A stretch of DNA of 46,407 nucleotides from LMUY01 sp964242925 (GTDB lineage: Bacteria > Pseudomonadota > Alphaproteobacteria > Acetobacterales > Acetobacteraceae): contig CAXTBW010000025.1 of the NCBI GenBank assembly GCA_964242925.1, forward strand, positions 1-46,407. Direction: 5' to 3'. A program made the translations under genes and the position numbers. Below the pieces are notes generated by a model. It did not search any database. It saw only the letters and a program-made list of their open reading frames with translations, and was not told the origin of the DNA. Positions 43,392 to 46,407 of this stretch are shown one piece after another; within the stretch, counting starts at the first letter, position 1, and each line of letters opens with the position of its first letter.

Positions 43392-44399
43392 TTGCTCCGC
43401 CTACTCGCCCGGCGGCTGGCGCTGATCGTGCCCACGATCGTCGGCGTGTCGCTGCTGGGCTTCCTGCTGGTGCACGCCGTGCCCGGCGACCCGGTCGAGG
43501 TGCGCACGGGGGAGCACGGCATCTCGCCCGAGCGGTTGGCGTATTTCCGGCACGAACTGGGGCTCGACCAGCCGCTGTGGAAGCAGTTCGCCGACTACGA
43601 GGTGCAGCTGCTGCACGGCGACATGGGCCACTCGATGGTGACGCAGGCCAGCGTGTGGACAGAGTTCACCACGTTCTTCCCCGCGACGCTCGAGTTGGCG
43701 GCTTGCGCCATGCTGTTCGCCGTGGTGATCGGGTTGCCGCTGGGCGTGGTGGCCGCGGTGCGGCGCGGCACGCCGGTCGATTACGGGTTGATCGGGGTTT
43801 CGGTCACGGGCGCCTCGATGCCGATCTTCTGGTGGGGGCTGATGGCGATCCTGGTGTTCTCGGTCCGGCTGGGCTGGACGCCCGTGTCGGGCCGCATCGA
43901 CGAGCTGTTCTACGTCGAGCCGCATACCGGTTTCCTGCTGCTCGACACGCTGTTCTGGCCCAACGACCCGGGCGCGTTCCGTTCGGCGGTGCGCCATTTG
44001 ATCCTTCCCACCATTGTGCTTGGCACCATCCCGCTGGCCACCATCGCGCGGATGACGCGCTCGGCGATGCTGGAGGTTTTAGGCGAGGACTACGTGCGCA
44101 CCGCGCGGGCGAAGGGGCTGACGCCGCGCCGTGTGGTGGTGGTGCACGCGCTGCGCAACGCTCTCATTCCCGTGGTGACGGTGCTCGGCCTGCAGGTTGG
44201 TTCGTTGCTGGGCGGCGCCATCCTGACGGAGACGGTGTTCGCCTGGCCCGGCGTCGGCCATTGGCTGGTGGATAGCGTGCAGCGCCGTGACTACAACGTG
44301 CTGCAGGGCGGCACCCTGCTGATCGCGATCCTGGTGATGATGGTGAATTTGGGGGTGGACGTGCTCTACGGCGTGCTGAACCCCCGGCTGCGCCGGTGA
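43392..44399 (+). CDS. dppB: Dipeptide ABC transporter permease DppB-like
   Basis: 335-residue inner-membrane permease with an N-terminal helix (LALIVPTIVGVSLLGFLLVHAVPGDP) and five more segments. The EAA coupling loop is RTARAKGLTPRRVVVVHALRNALIPVV, and GGAILTETVFAWPGVGHWLV is the family C-terminal motif. It starts at TTG 43392, one codon after the dppA stop, so it is translated with it. The stop is followed after two bases by the assembly gap. dppC lies beyond a repeat element instead of directly downstream. Confidence 0.93.
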   Translation: MLRLLARRLALIVPTIVGVSLLGFLLVHAVPGDPVEVRTGEHGISPERLAYFRHELGLDQPLWKQFADYEVQLLHGDMGHSMVTQASVWTEFTTFFPATLELAACAMLFAVVIGLPLGVVAAVRRGTPVDYGLIGVSVTGASMPIFWWGLMAILVFSVRLGWTPVSGRIDELFYVEPHTGFLLLDTLFWPNDPGAFRSAVRHLILPTIVLGTIPLATIARMTRSAMLEVLGEDYVRTARAKGLTPRRVVVVHALRNALIPVVTVLGLQVGSLLGGAILTETVFAWPGVGHWLVDSVQRRDYNVLQGGTLLIAILVMMVNLGVDVLYGVLNPRLRR

Positions 44400-44401
44400 T
44401 C

Positions 44402-44501
44402 NNNNNNNNNNNNNNNNNNNNNNNNNNNNNNNNNNNNNNNNNNNNNNNNNNNNNNNNNNNNNNNNNNNNNNNNNNNNNNNNNNNNNNNNNNNNNNNNNNN
44501 N
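44402..44501. other. Assembly gap of 100 N
   Basis: Exactly 100 undetermined bases, the usual placeholder for a scaffold join of unknown length. It abuts the left side of the repeat element, and repeats of this kind commonly break assemblies. Sequence may be missing here. Confidence 0.98.
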
Positions 44502-44504
44502 CCC

Positions 44505-44967
44505 ACCCCCATCCCTATCTCGTCATGGCCGGGCTTGACCCGGCCACCCACGCCGCGCGTTGCGAAACGTCGGCTCGAGTTGAGCGACTCACGACCCGCA
44601 AACCAGGTCGTAAAGATCCGTCCACGACGCGTTGGTCTCAAGGATCAAGCGCACCTTCCAAGCCCGCGACCAATGCTTCAGGTTTTTTTCCCGCTGGATG
44701 GCGGCGCGGAAATCCTCGTGTGGCTCGACGTAGACCAGCAGCTTCAGCCCGTAACGTTCGGTGAACCCTTCGACAACGCCCTCGCGGTGCTCCCAAACCC
44801 GGCGCGCGAGATTGCTGGTCACGCCGGTGTAGAGCGTTCCGTTTGGCCGATTGGTCATGATGTAGACCCACCCGGCCGGCACACTGCTCTCCCCTTGCAA
44901 CACCGGCGACGCTGGGACGGCGTGGGTGGCCGGGTCAAGCCCGGCCATGACGGGAGGAGGGGGGTGC
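44505..44967. mobile_element. REP-type inverted-repeat element carrying a GIY-YIG gene
   Basis: 35-bp perfect inverted repeats at 44521-44555 and 44918-44952 (CGTCATGGCC...CACGCCG) flank the GIY-YIG gene. Each arm folds alone as GGCCGGG-CTTGA-CCCGGCC. Outside both arms lies a CACCCCC-type stretch, extending the symmetry imperfectly to about 44505 and 44967. A related gene-less element is at 8157-8296. No target duplication can be checked because the left edge meets the assembly gap. It sits between dppB and dppC. Confidence 0.7.
44589..44882 (-). CDS. Small GIY-YIG nuclease-domain protein
   Basis: 97-residue GIY-YIG protein of the UPF0213/COG2827 type. The start is WVYIMTNRPNGTLYTGVTSNL (the GIY...YIG core as VYI...YTG), with the catalytic Arg in ARRVWEHREG and Glu/Lys later in FRAAIQREKNLKHW. 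WKVRLI and a C-terminal WTDLYDLV follow. I start at GTG 44882, with AGGGGAG just upstream. The open frame continues back through the inverted repeat, giving a MAGLDPATHA peptide that is repeat-derived and probably untranslated. This domain is a single-strand or structure-specific endonuclease in other families; its role here is unproven. Confidence 0.87.
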   Translation of the reverse strand: MPAGWVYIMTNRPNGTLYTGVTSNLARRVWEHREGVVEGFTERYGLKLLVYVEPHEDFRAAIQREKNLKHWSRAWKVRLILETNASWTDLYDLVCGS

Positions 44968-44971
44968 GGCA

Positions 44972-45834
44972 ATGAGCGCCACCCTGAACCGCCGGCCGCC
45001 CCGCTTCGCCTTCGCGCGCCGGCTGATCGAGAACCGCGGCGCGGCGGCCGGCATCGTCGTCATGCTCGCCCTAATCGCCATCGCCGCCGCCGCGCCCTAC
45101 GTCGCGCCGCACGGCCCGGCGGAGCAGTTCCGCGAATCCTTCCTCACCCCGCCGTTCGAGCAGGCCAACTTCCCGCTCGGCACCGACAGCCTGGGCCGCG
45201 ACGTCCTCACCCGGCTCATCTACGGCGCCCGCCTGTCGCTGCTGATCGGCGCCGTGGTGGTCGCGCTGTCGCTCACCCTCGGCACGCTGCTGGGCCTGGT
45301 CGCGGCCTTTGCCGGGGGCGTGGTCGACGTCGCGATCATGCGCCTGATGGACGTGCTGCTGGTGTTCCCCTCGCTGCTGCTCGCCATCGTCGTGGTCGCG
45401 ATCCTCGGACCGGGGCTGACCAACGCCATGCTGGCGGTCGCGGTGGTGCTGCTGCCCGCCTACGTCCGCCTCGCCCGTGCCGCCGCATTGGGCGAACTGG
45501 CGCGCGAGTACGTCGTCGCCACCCGCGCCGCCGGGGCCGGGGTAGGGCGCCTGATGCTGCTGGTGGTGCTGCCGAACTGCCTGGCGCCGTTGATCGTGCA
45601 GGCCACGCTCGGCTTCTCCGCCGCCATCCTCGACGCCGCCGCGCTCGGCTTCCTCGGCCTCGGCGCGCAGCCGCCCACGCCGGAATGGGGCACCATGCTG
45701 GCCGACGCGCTGCAGTTCTACCAGCGCGCCTGGTGGCTGCTGACGTTTCCCGGGGTCGCCATCCTGGTCACCGTCATGGCGTTCAACCTGCTGGGGGACG
45801 GCCTGCGCGACGCGCTGGACCCGAAGCTGCGCAA

Positions 45835-45838
<4 letters not shown>
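44972..45838 (+). CDS. dppC: Dipeptide ABC transporter permease DppC-like
   Basis: 288-residue permease. An N-terminal cytosolic lead (RRPPRFAFARRLIENRG) and first helix are followed by FPLGTDSLGRDVLTRLIYGARLS, the OppC/DppC signature, then five helices, the EAA loop (ATRAAGAGVGRLMLLVVLPN) and LGFLGLGAQPPTPEWGTML. ATG 44972; the upstream purine-rich GGGAGGAGGGGGGTG at the end of the repeat element may serve as its ribosome site. The stop overlaps dppD (GTGA). It pairs with DppB although separated by the element. Confidence 0.93.

Positions 45839-46407
<569 letters not shown>

Noticed and set aside
44883..44972. 30-residue N-terminal extension of the GIY-YIG protein (MAGLDPATHA-type peptide)
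   Set aside because: It is the inverted repeat read as protein. The GTG at 44882 has a better ribosome site and fits the domain start.

Overview
The window reads as a scaffold from a GC-rich alphaproteobacterium, probably of the Rhodospirillales/Acetobacteraceae type. The markers are a GcrA cell-cycle regulator, a PmtA-type phospholipid methyltransferase, the alphaproteobacterial cytochrome oxidase gene order (coxB-coxA-ctaB-small ORF-ctaG-coxC-surf1) and the ispH-thrB-rnhA order. Genes are tightly packed with many 4-nt ATGA/GTGA overlaps. The window opens inside a dadA-like gene and closes inside a dppD-like gene. A run of 100 N at 44402-44501 is an assembly gap.

Layout. 1-9.5 kb: 3' part of a D-amino-acid dehydrogenase, a probable small membrane protein coupled to a methyl-accepting chemotaxis protein, a nitronate monooxygenase/ChaC pair, and a beta-oxidation block (enoyl-CoA hydratase/3-hydroxyacyl-CoA dehydrogenase fusion plus two unlike acyl-CoA dehydrogenases). 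9.5-14.4 kb: two tandem small secreted Gly/His-rich paralogues, an acyl-CoA ligase, a D-threonine-aldolase-like PLP enzyme, an SDR lacking its catalytic Tyr, and a FAH/MhpD-type hydratase. 14.4-18.2 kb: housekeeping and regulatory genes (ribF, tatA, acetamidase/formamidase, gcrA, pmtA). 18.3-25.6 kb: the aa3-type cytochrome c oxidase operon, ending in a translationally coupled M32 carboxypeptidase. 25.8-27.7 kb: a parvulin-type foldase, a small lytic transglycosylase and an orphan type II secretion pseudopilin (gspG).

28.0-38.6 kb is a glycan island with visibly lower GC. It holds a 1028-residue double glycosyltransferase with tandem beta-modules. Converging on it is a minus-strand run: a secreted protein of unknown function, a GT11-like enzyme fused to a C-terminal repeat domain, a GT92/GT2-like enzyme, a GT8-like enzyme, a GT61-like enzyme and a SAM methyltransferase. 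At the rnhA edge lie two short relics whose translations match the C-termini of the GT8-like protein and of the methyltransferase, in the same order and orientation as the intact genes. An older or duplicated copy of the cassette appears to have been deleted there. 38.6-41.0 kb is the conserved rnhA-thrB-ispH block. 41.1 kb to the end is a lipoprotein followed by a dipeptide-type ABC transporter operon (dppA-B-C-D).

The most unusual structure is between dppB and dppC. A small GIY-YIG nuclease gene is bracketed by 35-bp perfect inverted repeats, and each repeat is itself a REP-like hairpin. A gene-less, 140-bp relative of the same element lies at 8157-8296, between the two acyl-CoA dehydrogenase genes, with a base change in one stem compensated on the other side. 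Together they look like an autonomous/non-autonomous pair of a REP-type element whose candidate mobilising enzyme would be a GIY-YIG nuclease rather than the usual RAYT transposase. All functional assignments are from reading motifs and remembered family features. No searches were run.
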